Assembly (NCBI GenBank): GCA_949987705.1
Contig: OX465286.1
Coordinates: forward strand, 24,923,545 to 24,987,544
DNA length: 64,000 nt
Direction of reading: 5' to 3'
Source of the DNA: Thereva unica
Lineage: Eukaryota; Arthropoda; Insecta; Diptera; Therevidae
Below, in pieces: positions 22,170-31,550 of this stretch. The translations under genes were made by a program, and so were the position numbers. Numbering within the stretch: the stretch's first letter is position 1; every line of letters starts with the position of its first letter. The notes under the pieces were generated by a model, which searched no databases, was not told where the DNA came from, and saw nothing but the letters and a program-made list of their open reading frames with translations.

Positions 22170-22420
22170 CAACAGTATCTCAGTACCATCGAAATAAACC
22201 CTTTCCTGACTGCACGGCAATCTTATTCCCTCAGCACCAAATTAGATAACTCGTCTCACTCCTTCCACCTTAAGCCCTCTTTTCGGGCACTCTACAAAAT
22301 AGGAATTCGTTTCTAAAAAGAACAACTGGATTCTGGAATAATCGGTTAGTATTTCCGAGCTCATACAACATCCCAGAATTCAAACGCAGAATTCCTCGTC
22401 AATTTCACCTCCCAACGATG
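22170..22420 (+). pseudogene. Second LINE ORF2 C-terminal remnant in element B
   Basis: The plus strand around 22310-22390 reads FLKRTTGFWNNRLVFPSSYN. This resembles the minus-strand fragment at 21131-21520 but is in the opposite orientation and degenerate. It shows that element B carried older LINE debris before the recent insertion. Boundaries are approximate. Confidence 0.5.
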
Positions 22421-23324
22421 ATAATGGTTAACCTATTCCACCCTTGTATGCACCGCATTGAAAAAGAGGTTATAATAAATTTTCCAATTTATTTTTGATA
22501 TTATTTCATCAAAAATTAAATTTAAACACATAAAAATATTTGAATCATTTTTCAAATACAACCTGTATCTAGGGGTGGTTGAAAATGACTTATTTCTTCT
22601 TAACAATACCAAGCAACCAACCTGCAATCCGGTAGCAGCAACATAAAGTTTAAAGTTTATTTTTAAAATATTACTTCCCTTTAGTTTTATCCCCTTAATG
22701 CTTGATAAAATTTGGCTAGATTAAATAAAAATCAACCACCTTCGCAAATAAATATAAAAAAGAGTGCATTTAATTTGATTATTATAATTATCCTTATCCT
22801 TAAAAAGGACTGTATTTTATATTTATAAGGGTGACAAACATATTTTATTGCAGTCCTAAAATTTCCTGCTGATTTTCATAATCAGCCACCAAAAAACATG
22901 AAGAGAAATAGTTTCAAAACGGTGTTTCGATATCCCTCCCCCTCCCATTCCTTTGCGTTGCAGATGGACTTTTCGCTAACATGCAAATAAGTCTCATAAA
23001 ATCAAAAAGTCCGAAAACTGAAAAATCATGTGATTCAATATCTCAAATTTGTATACGGCACCGCGCCCCAGCCAACATTTTAATGTTCCAAGAAAATACC
23101 TTCTTATGTACAATTTATTTACAACATCGAAAGCCCTCAGCTTTTTTATTATATATTATCGAAACTCCAAACCAAAACTTCCAAATCTTGCAAGTTTTAC
23201 CGAAAGACCAAACCGCAAAAAGAAAACAGACGCCAGCGCCGCCAAACTCGAACACCCGCCATCGTCGCAGGTCCCATGATTACGCATCTACTTATAGATA
23301 ATCAATGATATGGACAAACGCGAG

Positions 23325-23669
23325 TCAAATTAACTTCAGGCTACGGCACCACGAGCTGGGGGCGCTAGTATCGCAGGGTTTTATGCTCCGCTATATATGG
23401 TTAGTTTCCGAAATAAACTTTTTCATGTTTATGTGAAAGCCCTTTGCGCATTTGAAAACAAAATCAGAAGCTGCGGCTTTGATTTTAGTGGCTGCGGATC
23501 TAAAAATAGATTCTTATGCGCTTGCTCCAGTTGTTTTGTTCAGGAAGGTAATACCAGCGAGCAATAATAACAAGAGTGATTAGGTAGAGCTCAAGGCCAA
23601 GTAAAAGAGTTAAACATATGAAAGAAGAGATAAACCATAATATTAAGTAAAAATTCTCAAAAAAAAAAA
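23325..23669 (+). mobile_element. Retroposed 345-bp sequence with poly(A) and 11-bp TSD
   Basis: The direct repeat ACAAACGCGAG occurs at 23314-23324 and 23670-23680, and the right copy follows a run of twelve A. This is the signature of LINE-mediated retroposition of an RNA in plus orientation. Within it, one frame reads SEAAALILVAADLKIDSYAL and runs to a TAG about 100 bases before the A-run, so it may be a processed pseudogene of an mRNA. I do not recognise the peptide, and a SINE is possible instead. Confidence 0.7.
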
Positions 23670-23680
23670 ACAAACGCGAG

Positions 23681-24424
23681 ATGGTCATACACTAAAAGCA
23701 AAAGCACTGGAGTATGAAAGAAACGGAAGATGTTCCTTTTTTCCCCTATTGGAATGTTTACATTCAAATGGAAGTAACATTGGAACAGAGCACGTGTAGT
23801 CGGTATAAATGTTGAGAATGTATGCGTTAAAATTTCGTGTTGGTACAGCATTTCTGTTATTTCAATTACAGTTGTATTGTCAGTAAAAAAAGCGGGAGTC
23901 GTGCGATTTTTCGAAATTTTATCGGCAATTTTAGTTAATTTATAGTTATCCAGTGTACTTATAAAGTGCATATTTAAAAACGTCTTTATTAAGACGATTT
24001 ATAAAAGTGATTTAAATTAACATTGAGAGTGACTTACATTATCATATAGAAGTGAACTAATTAAATTTGAGTGAGAGTAGATTTAAAAACGTGAATTAAC
24101 GTTTTAATTAAAATAACAATATTAATAATATTTATAACAATTGTGAGTATTAAAATATTGAAAAATGTCTTTATTAAGAAGACGTACAATGAGTGTTGTG
24201 AAAAAGGTTAAGGTAATTTTTAATGAAAGTCTTTCGGGTATAATTATACAACGGTTTTAATATCAATTCGGTAACAATTCCTAGCTATTGTATTAAAGTA
24301 CATGATACGATCGGTCCGGTGGGTATACATAGACTAGAATTTGTGATTTCTATAGAGAGCAAAGTTGCAGAGCCGGGTAGAAATACCGGTACATTATTTT
24401 CCAGAGTAGTGAAGATTTTCTACA
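23681..24424 (-). other. Probable BEL/Pao 3' LTR region
   Basis: Downstream of the integrase stop, the minus strand reads a purine-rich stretch ending GGAGGA and then TGTAGAAAATC from 24424, a plausible polypurine tract and LTR start. The following 740 bases are AT-rich and contain no supported gene. The LTR's other end and the target duplication cannot be determined because no second LTR lies in the window. Confidence 0.45.
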
Positions 24425-24454
24425 TCCTCCGGCGCGCAAAATAAGAACGTCGTT

Positions 24455-25102
24455 TTAAGAAATTTCAACTGGAAACAACATCTGGACCGGTCTTCGCAAT
24501 TTGGATCCATTGGAGAAGCGAACCTCGCAGGCTCGTACCTTGCCATCTCTTCCTGGGAATATCGTAGTTACCACCGCCAACTTCCAACAGAGTCTTGGTG
24601 AAGAAGCATCGTAGACTTGGACGACATCATCGGGCTTGATGGTTGAAGAGAACCCGCCTTTATTATGGTGTAACGACCGGAGTTGCTGTAAATAATCTAT
24701 TCTCCAGCGTTTCCAGATGAAGTCGCTGAATTTGCATCGATCGGCCCAAAGTTGTCGTATTTGCCCGTTGGACGGTTCAGTTGGGCCAGCTGCTGAAGGT
24801 AAAAGGATAGCTGAATGCCTGCCATTCAAAAAATGCATCGGTGACAAGGGAGCTAGGTCTAAAGGATCATCCGAGATATATGTCAATGGTCTGGTTTCAG
24901 CTAGTAATGTGTTCAGTTCATCGTCGTTGAGTGTGGATTTTCTAATAGTAACTTTCAGAATGTTTTTTACACTGCGGACCATCCTCTCCCAGAATCCACC
25001 CCACCAGGGCGCTCTCTCGACGATAAATCTCCAAGTTATACGGTGGGTACCTAAAAAATTTTGAAAATTCTCATCGTTCAATAAATGTTGCAAAACACCC
25101 AT
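24455..25102 (-). pseudogene. BEL/Pao integrase, C-terminal half
   Basis: This open stretch of 215 codons holds the second half of a BEL/Pao (Belpaoviridae-like) integrase, with the block APWWGGFWERMVRSVK that is diagnostic for the family. A C-terminal region with LCWKLAVVTTIFPGRDGKVR corresponds to the usual final domain. It ends at TGA/TAA near 24455, close to the presumed polypurine tract. It lies in a different frame from the N-terminal half, so the element is an inactive relic. The frameshift coincides with a TA dinucleotide run at about 25141-25150. Confidence 0.85.
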
Positions 25103-25980
25103 CTCCTTTGCCGCTCGCTTGAAAGTGCGCGCGTTGTCGGAATATATATATATCGTGGAGTGCCTCGTCTTGCTAGGAATCGCCTTAGCCCTAGTAGGCA
25201 GCTTTCGGTGGTCAAATCTAAAACGAGCTCCAAGTGTATAGCTCTAACAGTAGCACAAGTGAACAACATTATGTACACCTTTTTAGTAACATTATTCTGC
25301 ACGTCGTCCTTCTTTGTATATAAAGGTCCAGCAAAGTCTATACCTGTGGTCTCAAAAGGATGTGATGCCATCATTCTTTCACGCGGTAACGGTGCGAAGG
25401 GCTGAGTCATTGGTCTCGTCTGAATCATTCGGCAAACACTACAGCGTTTTATTATTGCCTTTATCAACTGGCGACCTTTAGGTATCCAAAATCTTTCTCG
25501 TACACGCGAAAGTACCAAATTTACACCACCATGCAGAGTCTCTTCGTGTTTGTCTTTTACGAGCAGTTCAGTAATATAAGAATCCTTGGGCAATATTATT
25601 GGAAAAGAGGTTTTGAAGTCATCCATAAATCGCAATCGTGAACCCACTCGCAAAAGTCCTTCTTCATCTAAAGTGGGGCACAATGTCAATATTTTAGAGG
25701 TAGAAAGCAACTTCCGCCCAGTTCTAACAGCAACAATTTCTTCTCGGTACCACAGCCTTTGTGTGTAACTAATCCAGTATAACTCCGAACGTTGGAGTTC
25801 AGAGCAAGTCAAAAATTTATTATGATCACATTTGAAACGACATCTCGCCTTCGCATGATCTACAAAGCGTAAGCAATAAGCGGTGATTCGCAAAAGCCTT
25901 CTCCATTTGCTGTAGTTTTGAAATTGTAGAAGCGGTTCATCTGAAGTAAACAATTCTTGGAGGTGGTCTACTTCCATCAT
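25078..25980 (-). pseudogene. BEL/Pao pol: linker and integrase N-terminal half
   Basis: The frame begins with the tether after RNase H and continues into the integrase zinc-binding domain (HEETLHGG followed by CSVCRMI, an HHCC arrangement). The catalytic core follows with TGIDFAGPLY carrying the first catalytic Asp. The second catalytic region is lost to the frameshift at the TA run near 25145, after which the frame reads nonsense to its stop. Order and orientation match the neighbouring RNase H and C-terminal fragments. Confidence 0.85.
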
Positions 25981-26330
25981 TAAAGAGGTACAGGAATATT
26001 GTGCTTATCAAATTCGTTTGGCAGCCAATTTGTAGGTAGAGTCTTCAACCAATCTGGTCCCTCTTTCCAAATGGACGATTTCATCAACTGCTTCGCTCTT
26101 ATTCCTCGAGTTACCAAATCGGCTGGATTATCGGCTCCGGGGCAATATCTCCACTCCTCATCACTAGTAAGTTCTTGTATCTCCTTTACTCTGTTAGCCA
26201 CATATGGTTTCCATTTCTTTAAATCACCGTGGATCCAGTACAAGGTTATCTTCGAATCGGTCCAGAGAATCATCTTAAAAGCAATTTTCAGAGTTTTCTT
26301 AAGGTAAGCGCATAGTCAGCAGTCGCAACT
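25980..26330 (-). pseudogene. BEL/Pao RNase H fragment and truncation point
   Basis: From 26273 down, the frame reads ILWTDSKITLYWI, with a catalytic Asp of RNase H, then the family block CPGADNPADLVTRGI. A TAA/TAG-type stop just before 25980 separates it from the next frame. Upstream, gag, protease and reverse transcriptase are missing: BEL homology ends near 26330, where intron sequence of the exon-array gene begins. Confidence 0.8.
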
Positions 26331-26388
26331 TTGAAAAAAAAATTAAGGAAAATTATATAGATAATGGCATTTTTATCTTTTTACTTAC
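26331..26388 (-). other. Intron fragment after the edge exon
   Basis: The minus strand starts with GTAAGTAAAAAG and matches the start of the intron at 9806 downward (and 41867 downward). It is cut off after about 58 bases by the BEL/Pao relic. Confidence 0.55.
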
Positions 26389-26454
26389 TGCATTACTTTG
26401 GCTTTGCATCACAATTGGAGTTATTGCAAGAGCTTCTGATGCTGGTAAATTGGG
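26389..26454 (-). CDS. 66-nt edge exon adjoining the repeat exons
   Basis: This exon has the same acceptor (TTTTCTTTTCAG) and the same first six codons (PNLPAS) as the 72-codon repeat exon. It then diverges to EALAITPIVMQSQSNA and ends at a strong donor, GTAAGTAAAAAG. It is 22 codons with phase-0 boundaries, so it fits in frame after any number of repeat exons. Its 3' part also sits upstream of arrays 1 and 2 (9807-9823, 41868-41884). The exon thus marks array edges, and array blocks may alternate with it. Function is unknown. Confidence 0.5.
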
Positions 26455-26902
26455 CTGAAAAGAAAATATTCCGTGATAATAAATTTAAAAATAACTGAGT
26501 ATATTTCACCTTAGCTTTTTTGGGGGGAGGTTTTATTTCTTCTTCCTCTGAAGTGTCAGATATCTCAAAAATTGGAGTAGGCTTTTCAGAAAATTCTGAG
26601 CTATTACTATCTTCACTTGAGCTCGGTTTTGCATCGTATTTTATCGGTGGGAATTTCCTAGGCCCAGTTTTCTTATAATGTTCAAGAATCTCTTCTAACT
26701 GAGGAGCTGATGCTGGTAAATTGGGCTGAAAAGAAAATATTCCGTGATAATAAATTTAAAAATAACTGAGTATATTTCACCTTAGCTTTTTTGGGGGGAG
26801 GTTTTATTTCTTCTTCCTCTGAAGTGTCAGATATCTCAAAAATTGGAGTAGGCTTTTCAGAAAATTCTGAGCTATTACTATCTTCACTTGAGCTCGGTTT
26901 TG
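26455..26902 (-). repeat. Low-coordinate end of exon array 2 (two units)
   Basis: Nearly two 271-bp units run from the edge exon to 26902, where the full-length LINE interrupts the exon within the bases GTTTTG. Phase is preserved across the insertion: removing the LINE and one GTTTTG copy restores the 271-bp spacing with the unit at 31551. One unit carries R to K at about 26673. Confidence 0.9.
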
Positions 26903-27305
26903 TAATTTGTAATTTGTAATTTGTAATTTATTTGTTCAATCAAAAGTACACAAGATTAAAATCTTATTTAGTACCGTAATAAAAAGGAAAATACAAAAAT
27001 ACTAAAATTAAAATTAGAATTATAAAATATAACTAAGAATTATAAAATATGAGGGCAAAAAAACAACAATTAATAAGCAAAGAGAAGAGAAAGAAGAAGA
27101 AAAGAAAAAATGAAAATACAGCATAAGATAAATTAAATCTAAATTAAAATATAAATTTATATAAATATAAAAACAAAAATCAAAATTAAAATCAAAATCA
27201 AAATTAAAATTAACCAATATCAGCCGGTGTCCTATCCGAGAAGATGCATGCTAGGGAGGATGCATGCCAATCCATGTTGTGCAGCAAGCCAGCGATCATA
27301 TTACG
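26903..27305 (-). other. LINE 3' UTR and microsatellite tail
   Basis: This is non-coding, A-rich on the plus strand, with many AAATTAAAAT-like repeats, ending in about four copies of a TAATTTG-type heptamer at 26903-26930. Short tandem tails in place of poly(A) are known for CR1/L2-type elements. Confidence 0.7.
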
Positions 27306-30134
27306 TCATTCATTCCGTGTTGCAAAATGCGCGACCACTCCTCTCCTGAAAGCGGCGAGTGATTTGATACCTTGCAAGGGGAAGGGGAGACTATTCCACA
27401 ATCTTACAGTATGTACAAAGAAGGAACGACTACCTAGTAGGGAATAGTGTCTAGGAATACAAAATTGCATAGAACGACGAGTACGAAGGGGAACAAGGCA
27501 ATCAGCAAGATATGAGGGAGCAGAGGCATTTATGATTTTGTGCAATAAACATAGGCCCTGCACATTGCGATACGTGGATAGATTGTAGGGTAACAGGAAT
27601 GGCCGAAGATCAGAAACATGTGCGAACCGATTAAGGTTGAAAATGAACCTAAGACAATCATTAAGGGCAACATTTAATCTATTATTACATGTGGAGTCAG
27701 GACATATATAGACAGAGCCCCCGTAAAGGAAATGAGGAAGTATGAGGGATTTTACTAGAGCGAGACGATTATCACTGGAAAGTAGACTACCATAGAGGCG
27801 TAAGCGACGGAGGCAAGAATAGATCTTCTTCAGAGAGAACGATACATGATCACAACAAGTTAAGTTTGAGTTTACCATCACTCCGAGATTCTTAGTTGAC
27901 TGGACTATTTTTAGGGGAGTATTGTCTAATTTAAGAGGGGGCATATTAGATGTATCAAAACGATGCCTACTGACAACAACTGCAGACGATTTATTAGGGT
28001 TAAGCTTCAGGAAGTTATTATTGCACCACAGGGACAGAGATATCATATCACTGTTTAAGGATTCAATAAGGTGGGAGACGTCATCAGGAGCACAATAGTT
28101 ATATAATTGGAGGTCATCCGCATAGCTATGATGATGAGCAAATGTGATACAATCAGGTAAATCATTAACATATAGGCAGAACAGCAGTGGCCCAAGAACA
28201 GAGCCTTGGGGGACCCCCGAGGGTACAGAAATAAAGGAGGAAAGTTGGTCATTATATCTCACACATTGATACCTATCAATAAGGAAGGAAGCAAGGAAGT
28301 GAACCGCAGAGGACGAGAGACCGAAAAAGGATGATAATTTATTGAGGAGAACGCTGTGACAAACTGTATTGAAGGCACGTGAGAGATCAAGAAGAATTAA
28401 TATCCCCAACTGGCCCCTATCACATGCCATTCTTAGATCAGACGAGACTTTTAGCAGCGCAGTTTCACAACTATGGAACTTCCTGAACCCGGATTGAAAC
28501 GAGTTCAGCAGATTTACACCATTCAGGTATGACTGTAATTGCCCAGAGATGATTTTCTCAAGTGCTTTAGATAAAAATGGTAAAATGCTAATAGGACGGT
28601 AATCACTTGCATCTATAGGGCAAGCGACTTTAGGAACAGGGGTAATAACGGCTTTTTTCCATAAAGATGGAAATGTAGATTGCATTATGCAAGAATTAAA
28701 GATATGCGTTAAAACAGGTAAAATTAGAGGAGAGAGCATTTTAATAAAACGGGAAGGGATACCATCGATTCCAGTTGCATTGGATTTAATTGACATAATG
28801 GCAACGTATGTTTCTCTTTCATCTATACACCTGAAGGTAAACCCATCCGCAACCAGAGAGGATAGATCAACTGGAGGTGCATTATCCGGAAGAGGTTCAA
28901 TGAATGAGCTATTAAGGATACTAGGATCAAGGTCTACCGGTGCGTTTTCGCTACCACAAATACCAAACGAGCGCAAGTTTTTCCACAGCAACTTAGTGGG
29001 AAGAGCGGGATCTAATTTTCGTCTAAAGAATTGTCTTTTGGCACTTCTTATTTTATGATTGACAATATTACGGACTCTAGTGTACCGCTGCCGACATTCG
29101 GTGGTTTTAAGACGGCGATAGCGTTGGTATAAATATTCCCTTTCAGAGATCAGACGCTTAATTTCAATGGTAAACCACGGACAAGTATCCTGATTAAGTT
29201 TCATGCGCCTGCACTTAAGTGGTACAGTTTCATGCAGTACAGATATTATAAGAGAGTTGAGAGACTCAACCTTGTCATTCACATTGGTAATGTTATAGAT
29301 AGCAGACCAGGGTGTGGAGAGACACTTCTGCCTTAAGCTTTCAGAATTAAGATTTTTGAAGTCTCTGTAGGTTACTACTCTGGGGGATTCTACAGCTGAT
29401 AGATAGAAACGGAGGGAGAGGAACAAAATATCATGGTCGAGAAAACTAGGGGGCGATAATTGCTGATGACGAATTACTGCGTCGCCATTGGTAACAGCTA
29501 CGACATCAAGCAAAGAAGAAGTGGAGGGATTGAGGAAATTGTAACGAGTAGGTAAAGAATTTAGGACAGTCAAGCCATTAGACTGTAAGTTCCATCTAAG
29601 TAGGTCAGTGACACCATTGTGTTGGAGAAGATCTACATTAAAGTCCCCGGCAACAACGATTTCGTCATAATTAGCTGAATAATTGTGTAGCATTTCTGAG
29701 AACTCAGCAATATTTTCTTCACTATATGCCCTGGGGGGGCAATAAACAGAAATAACAAGACATTTGGAAAACAGCGACTTAACTTCCACAGCTACGAACT
29801 GGACGATATCATCAACAGACTTAAATATCAATTTGGAGGACAGTTGATTAGACACGTAAATAGCAGTGCCACCACCTCTTCTAGAAGAACGATCACTTCT
29901 GTGAAGGGTGAAGTCGGGAAAAGATACGAGGGAGGATGGAACATCAGCATTTAGCCACGATTCACTAACCATAATAATATGTAACTTGGTATTAAGGAAC
30001 AATTGCCGCAGCTCATCACATTTACTCCTAATGCTTCTCGCATTAAAGTAGCAAACATTCAGACCATGCGACTGCGAGCAGAGAATATTAAGAAGTGTTC
30101 CTGCTCTGTACTGAGAACTGTAAGAATTGATCAT
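27306..30134 (-). CDS. LINE ORF2: endonuclease/reverse transcriptase, 942 aa
   Basis: This is the intact ORF2 protein that nicks the target and reverse-transcribes the element RNA. Residues about 20-230 form the APE-type endonuclease (CYFNARSIRSK, MVSESWL, RGGGTAIYV, VVAGDFNVDLL and LDHDILFL). The reverse transcriptase spans about 430-720: DYRPISILPFLSKALEK, motif A LLDLSRAFNTV, SGVPQGSVLGPLLF and the catalytic HSYADDLQLY. The C-terminal segment has the usual VRLWNSLP block near the end. In motif A the first Asp, which is catalytic, is kept, but the conserved second Asp of the AFD triplet is Asn. There are no stops or frameshifts. The ATG chosen lies 307 bp after ORF1. Confidence 0.93.
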   Translation of the reverse strand: MINSYSSQYRAGTLLNILCSQSHGLNVCYFNARSIRSKCDELRQLFLNTKLHIIMVSESWLNADVPSSLVSFPDFTLHRSDRSSRRGGGTAIYVSNQLSSKLIFKSVDDIVQFVAVEVKSLFSKCLVISVYCPPRAYSEENIAEFSEMLHNYSANYDEIVVAGDFNVDLLQHNGVTDLLRWNLQSNGLTVLNSLPTRYNFLNPSTSSLLDVVAVTNGDAVIRHQQLSPPSFLDHDILFLSLRFYLSAVESPRVVTYRDFKNLNSESLRQKCLSTPWSAIYNITNVNDKVESLNSLIISVLHETVPLKCRRMKLNQDTCPWFTIEIKRLISEREYLYQRYRRLKTTECRQRYTRVRNIVNHKIRSAKRQFFRRKLDPALPTKLLWKNLRSFGICGSENAPVDLDPSILNSSFIEPLPDNAPPVDLSSLVADGFTFRCIDERETYVAIMSIKSNATGIDGIPSRFIKMLSPLILPVLTHIFNSCIMQSTFPSLWKKAVITPVPKVACPIDASDYRPISILPFLSKALEKIISGQLQSYLNGVNLLNSFQSGFRKFHSCETALLKVSSDLRMACDRGQLGILILLDLSRAFNTVCHSVLLNKLSSFFGLSSSAVHFLASFLIDRYQCVRYNDQLSSFISVPSGVPQGSVLGPLLFCLYVNDLPDCITFAHHHSYADDLQLYNYCAPDDVSHLIESLNSDMISLSLWCNNNFLKLNPNKSSAVVVSRHRFDTSNMPPLKLDNTPLKIVQSTKNLGVMVNSNLTCCDHVSFSLKKIYSCLRRLRLYGSLLSSDNRLALVKSLILPHFLYGGSVYICPDSTCNNRLNVALNDCLRFIFNLNRFAHVSDLRPFLLPYNLSTYRNVQGLCLLHKIINASAPSYLADCLVPLRTRRSMQFCIPRHYSLLGSRSFFVHTVRLWNSLPFPLQGIKSLAAFRRGVVAHFATRNE

Positions 30135-30441
30135 TAAATTATTAGAGATAGACTAGGAATCACTCACTCGACACCCCCAAGGAAGGAGAAATCTCGCACC
30201 GAACAACACACAATAGACGACCCGCTGCATACACGAACAACTGCACATCATACTCACCAGCACCATCATCTCCACGCTAAATACAACATTCATTCCGGCT
30301 GTATATATAAATGAAAAATAGAAGAAAAAACTAAACATATGTATGTATATACAAACAAAAAACTAAACCAAAATATTTCCAAAACAACTAAAAGTTTCCT
30401 TTTTGGTGAAGACTGACTTGTTGATAAGCACATCAGTTCGC

Positions 30442-31371
30442 TTACTGAGCACCGTTACTATCTGCAGATTCAAAATCTACAATTTCTTGCAGTATATCCA
30501 AGTGGGGAACTATTACCGGCCGATCGTCAGGGATTCTTCTTACATATACCAATCCATTGCGGGTGAATGAGGAATGAATAATTTTTTCCTTCCTAAGACG
30601 GAGAACTCTCCTCAATATATCATTGTTCTTATCGGACAGGCTTTCATAGGCACCAATCCTACCATCAGACGCATAAGTGCTTGATAATCGATTTAGTGTG
30701 AGCGCTCCAAACTTCCGAAAACTGGATAGAAATGCTTTCTGCTCATTTGCGCATGAAAATTTTACTATGAGCGGTTCAGTCCGTCGTCGAGCGCCGCTAC
30801 TAGAGGTATTCGCCTTGCGTTGAACTCGGAATACGTGAGTGAAATTTGAAATAGGATGCTCAATAATTGTGGCAAGGTCGGAGAGCAGTCGATTAGGATT
30901 TTCACCATCCGTATATGGTATTCCGGTAATGACAGCATCACTTAACCTACTGACACGCTGACAATCATCAATTAAAAAATTCATAGTGTCACAATTTGAT
31001 TTGATTGTGTTCATCTCTTCTTTTAATATAGTGATTTGTGCACTGAAACCACTAAAAAGATCAGGAATTTTCTGGGAGATCGTTTCTTCCAGTGCGGTAA
31101 CTTTCTTCTCTAATCCTGATAGTTTTTCATCTAAAATCTGGTGAATATTGCGTAGCATTTTCTTTTCAAACAATTCCATATAGTCAGCAGAGATCACCGA
31201 AGCGGAGCCACTATCAATAGTGTGGGTGGTAACGGGGGAATTGAGTTTGCTGTCAGCGGCGATTTTAGCCACACTACGCGTGTGTTTAACTACTGGAGTT
31301 GTATTGTCTTTAGCAGAATTAACCGCAAGTGCCGATTTAATTTTATCACTTTTAGGCATAATTAATGGCAA
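30442..31371 (-). CDS. LINE ORF1: RNA-binding nucleoprotein, 309 aa
   Basis: It precedes ORF2 in the same orientation, as expected for ORF1. It has a basic, Ser/Thr-rich N-terminus, and a likely coiled coil at about residues 65-130 with heptad-like FEKKMLRNIHQILDEKLSGL. A middle region (about 135-230; RVSRLSDAVITGIPY, then FTHVFRVQ and PLIVKFSCANEQKAFL) resembles the RRM-like fold of LINE ORF1 proteins, and a basic C-terminal part has RRVLRLRKEKII. It probably trimerises and coats the element RNA. The frame is intact. Confidence 0.85.
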   Translation of the reverse strand: MPLIMPKSDKIKSALAVNSAKDNTTPVVKHTRSVAKIAADSKLNSPVTTHTIDSGSASVISADYMELFEKKMLRNIHQILDEKLSGLEKKVTALEETISQKIPDLFSGFSAQITILKEEMNTIKSNCDTMNFLIDDCQRVSRLSDAVITGIPYTDGENPNRLLSDLATIIEHPISNFTHVFRVQRKANTSSSGARRRTEPLIVKFSCANEQKAFLSSFRKFGALTLNRLSSTYASDGRIGAYESLSDKNNDILRRVLRLRKEKIIHSSFTRNGLVYVRRIPDDRPVIVPHLDILQEIVDFESADSNGAQ

Positions 31372-31550
31372 TAGAAAAATTAAAACCGAGAAAAGAGAGC
31401 AACAGAAACAAAAAAAAAAAAACTTAGTTGCACACTAGATTATGATAATTGATTATAACTCGGTAAATTCTTGGTAAAAAATTGCAAATAAAACGGAGCT
31501 CAAGTAACACGACTATTCACAGAGACTCATACTCATTAACCATTGTTAAC
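31372..31550 (-). other. LINE 5' UTR
   Basis: This 179-nt leader precedes ORF1. The minus strand begins GTTAACAATGGTTAATGAG directly after the target duplication and contains a run of about 13 T. An internal promoter would be expected here, but no element can be named with confidence. Confidence 0.5.

Larger units (their letters stand above)
19958..23306. mobile_element. TIR element B (3.35 kb, same family as A)
   Basis: It has the same terminal inverted repeats as element A. The 8-bp direct repeat GATATGGA flanks it at 19950-19957 and 23307-23314. The body aligns with A along most of its length but lacks the 260-bp MITE and carries a LINE fragment at about 21131-21520. No transposase can be read. 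Element C (48829-52194) is its duplicated twin with the same left flank. Confidence 0.75.
26903..31550 (-). mobile_element. Full-length non-LTR retrotransposon (CR1/Jockey group) inserted in the exon array
   Basis: This 4,648-bp element has a 5' UTR, ORF1, ORF2, a 3' UTR and a short tandem tail (TAATTTG repeats on the plus strand at 26903-26933). It is flanked by the 6-bp direct repeat GTTTTG at 26897-26902 and 31551-31556. Both ORFs are open, so it is young and could be autonomous. It disrupts one repeat exon of array 2. The clade was judged from ORF2 motifs only; CR1, L2 and Jockey groups are all possible. Confidence 0.9.
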
